Source: Nocardioides sp. YIM 152315 (GTDB lineage Bacteria > Actinomycetota > Actinomycetes > Propionibacteriales > Nocardioidaceae). Taken from it: a stretch of DNA of 64,000 nt. Made by a program: the position numbers and the translations under genes. The stretch lies in assembly GCF_029210375.1 (NCBI RefSeq), contig NZ_JARGER010000035.1, forward strand, positions 1-64,000. The letters are read 5' to 3'. The notes under the pieces were generated by a model. The model did not search any database, was not told the DNA's origin, and saw nothing but the letters and a program-made list of their open reading frames with translations. Of the stretch, positions 62,295-64,000 are shown one piece after another. Position 1 is the stretch's first letter, and each line of letters starts with the position of its first letter.

Positions 62295-64000
62295 GTGGAC
62301 TTCTACTCCGCCTACGGCCATGGATTCGCGCGAGTGGCCGCGTGCACCCTGCCGGTCACGATCGCCGACCCGGCCGCCAACGCCCGGGCCATCCTCGAGC
62401 AGGCCCGCGGCCTGCACGACGACGGCGTGGCGCTGGCGGTGTTCCCGGAGCTCTCGCTGACGGGCTACTCGGTGGAGGACCTCTTCCTCCAGGACCGGTT
62501 GCTGGAGGCGGTCGAGGACGCGCTCGCCGACCTGGTCGCGGGGACGGCGGAGCTGCGGCCGCTGCTGCTGGTCGGGGCACCGCTGGTCCACGGCACCCGA
62601 GTCGTCAACTGCGCCGTGGCCGTGCAGGGCGGCCGGATCCTCGGCGTGGCGCCGAAGTCGTACCTGCCGACCTACCGGGAGTTCTACGAGCGGCGCTGGT
62701 TCGCGCCCGGCGACGACCGCCGGGACGAGACGATCCGGCTGGGCGGCGCCGACGTGCCCTTCGGGCCCGACCTGATCTTCGAGGCCACCGACGTGCGCGC
62801 CCTGCGCGTGCACGCCGAGGTCTGCGAGGACATGTGGGTGCCGATCCCGCCGAGCGCCGAGGCCGCCCTCGCCGGCGCCACCGTGCTCGCGAACCTCTCC
62901 GGCAGCCCGATCACCGTGGCGCGCGCGGAGGACCGCCGGCTGCTGGTGCGCAGCGCGAGCGCGCGCTGCGCAGCGGCGTACGTCTTCGCGGCGGCGGGGC
63001 AGGGGGAGTCGACCACGGACCTCTCGTGGGACGGCCAGACCATGGTCTACGAGGGCGGTGAGCTGCTGGGGGAGACCGAACGGTTCCCCGACGGGCCGCG
63101 CCGGACCGTCGTCGACGTCGACCTCGACAAGATCCGGCAGGACCGGCTGCGGATGGGCACCTTCGACGACAACCGGCGCACCCACGACGGTCGGGTGCGC
63201 GGCTTCCGCACGATCCCGTTCGAGGCGCGGCCGCCGTCGGGGGACATCGGGCTGCGGCGCAAGGTGGACCGCTTCCCGTTCGTGCCCGACGACGCCGAGC
63301 GGCTGGCGCTCGACTGCTACGAGGCCTACAACATCCAGGTCTCGGGGCTGGAGCAGCGGCTGCACGCGATCGGCTCGGGCGACTTTAAGCCGAAGGTCGT
63401 GATCGGCGTCAGCGGAGGGCTCGACTCGACCCACGCGCTGATCGTCGCCGCGAAGGCGATGGATCGGCTCGGACGCTCGCGCGAGGAGATCCATGCCTTC
63501 ACGCTGCCGGGGTTCGCGACCGGCGACACCACGAAGTCCTATGCCACCCGGCTCTCGAAGTCGCTCGGCGTGCACTTCGAGGAGATCGACATCACCGCGG
63601 CCGCCAACCAGCTGCTCGCCGACCTCGACCACCCGTACGCCGCGGGCGAGGAGGTCTTCGACATCACCTTCGAGAACGTCCAGGCGGGCCTTCGCACCGA
63701 CTACCTCTTCCGGCTCGCCAACCACCGCGGCGGCATCGTGCTCGGCACCGGCGACCTCTCCGAGCTGGCGCTGGGCTGGTGCACGTACGGCGTCGGCGAC
63801 CAGATGTCGCACTACAACGTCAACGCTGGTGTGCCGAAGACCCTCATCCAGCACCTGATCCGGTGGGTCGCGGGCAACGGCGAGTTCGACGACCAGACCA
63901 ACGCGCTGCTGCTCGAGATCGTCGAGCAGGAGATCACCCCCGAGCTGATCCCCACCCGGGAGGACCAGCTGCCGCAGTCGACCGAGGCGTCCGTCGGCCC
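62295..64000 (+). CDS. nadE: glutamine-dependent NAD+ synthetase, 3' truncated by window
   Basis: A 568-codon reading frame from a GTG at 62295 continues past the window end; the full length is normally about 680 residues. The N-terminal glutamine amidase (nitrilase fold) has Glu52 ([11 protein letters not shown]), Lys121 ([14 protein letters not shown]) and Cys177 ([11 protein letters not shown]). The NAD synthetase domain begins near residue 360 with the PP-loop [12 protein letters not shown]. It makes NAD+ from deamido-NAD+, ATP and glutamine in the cytoplasm. The frame has no stop, and codon use is normal. Confidence 0.95.
   Translation, partial: MDFYSAYGHGFARVAACTLPVTIADPAANARAILEQARGLHDDGVALAVFPELSLTGYSVEDLFLQDRLLEAVEDALADLVAGTAELRPLLLVGAPLVHGTRVVNCAVAVQGGRILGVAPKSYLPTYREFYERRWFAPGDDRRDETIRLGGADVPFGPDLIFEATDVRALRVHAEVCEDMWVPIPPSAEAALAGATVLANLSGSPITVARAEDRRLLVRSASARCAAAYVFAAAGQGESTTDLSWDGQTMVYEGGELLGETERFPDGPRRTVVDVDLDKIRQDRLRMGTFDDNRRTHDGRVRGFRTIPFEARPPSGDIGLRRKVDRFPFVPDDAERLALDCYEAYNIQVSGLEQRLHAIGSGDFKPKVVIGVSGGLDSTHALIVAAKAMDRLGRSREEIHAFTLPGFATGDTTKSYATRLSKSLGVHFEEIDITAAANQLLADLDHPYAAGEEVFDITFENVQAGLRTDYLFRLANHRGGIVLGTGDLSELALGWCTYGVGDQMSHYNVNAGVPKTLIQHLIRWVAGNGEFDDQTNALLLEIVEQEITPELIPTREDQLPQSTEASVG

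Noticed and set aside
60015-63854. Minus-strand open frame of 1279 codons opposite the patatin and nadE genes
   Set aside because: It is an antisense shadow of two real plus-strand genes with intact catalytic motifs; its product is Arg/Gly/Val-rich low-complexity without domains.

Overview
The window is one stretch of a very GC-rich actinobacterial chromosome. The evidence is near-universal G/C in third codon positions, frequent GTG and TTG starts with strong GGAGG sites, a FAS-II operon next to a homodimeric pyruvate dehydrogenase gene, a FasR/PucR regulator, DUF3145 and DUF3052 proteins, a class A RNase P RNA and an ECF41-type sigma factor. I infer the Propionibacteriales, most likely Nocardioides or a relative. 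The core gene order (panB; RNase H/phosphatase, zinc-ribbon, Nif3; ahpE, DUF3052, aceE, fasR, fabD, acpP, fabF, accD6) resembles the Mycobacterium tuberculosis Rv2225-Rv2247 region, with accessory modules inserted between the core blocks.

Layout. 1-2.6 kb: the 3' end of a 5S rRNA gene and its terminator, a TPR-like protein, a PP2C phosphatase and DUF3145. 2.6-9.8 kb: a minus-strand fatty-acid operon, fasR - operator - fabD - fabH - acpP - fabF - accD6, with stop/start overlaps at two junctions. 9.9-16.7 kb: an alpha/beta hydrolase, aceE, DUF3052, an acyl-CoA synthetase, ahpE and tRNA-Val(UAC). 16.7-23.1 kb: a tightly coupled plus-strand operon encoding a four-helix membrane protein, a fatty acyl-CoA reductase/HAD phosphatase fusion, a zinc alcohol dehydrogenase, a LarA-like nickel-pincer protein and a PlsC acyltransferase. 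No described pathway for this set is known to me. 23.1-27 kb: an OmpR-type two-component system flanked by two aspartate-rich secreted 128-residue proteins and a protein kinase; both outer promoters carry the same 11-bp-period repeat motif. 27-37 kb: a baeRF-like protein, a second acyl-CoA synthetase, Nif3, a zinc-ribbon protein with a CTG start, RNase H/phosphatase, YaaA, an RNB exonuclease and a PhoX-type phosphatase.

37.2-42.3 kb holds an orphan eCIS-like module: an AAA+ ATPase of the eCIS type, an eCIS-core (DUF4157)-calpain protease that looks like a toxin, and a small co-translated partner. No sheath, tube or baseplate gene lies in the window. 42.3-45.8 kb: an ECF41 sigma factor with its carboxymuconolactone-decarboxylase-family partner and a recognisable promoter, rnpB, a GNAT acetyltransferase, a TPR protein and two small ORFs. 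45.8-52.7 kb: a CorC/CNNM-type protein, a sugar dehydrogenase, an ABC exporter with its own LuxR-type two-component system, and panB. 52.8-64 kb: a large secreted subtilase with a divergent winged-helix regulator and 11-bp-spaced repeats between them, a VOC protein, a membrane-anchored patatin-like lipase, and nadE, which runs off the end.

The best candidates for undescribed biology are the orphan eCIS calpain module and the reductase/LarA-like/acyltransferase operon. Next come the shared operator of the two-component locus and the degenerate biotinyl/lipoyl-like tail on FabD. All homology calls come from reading motifs and gene order; no database search was run.
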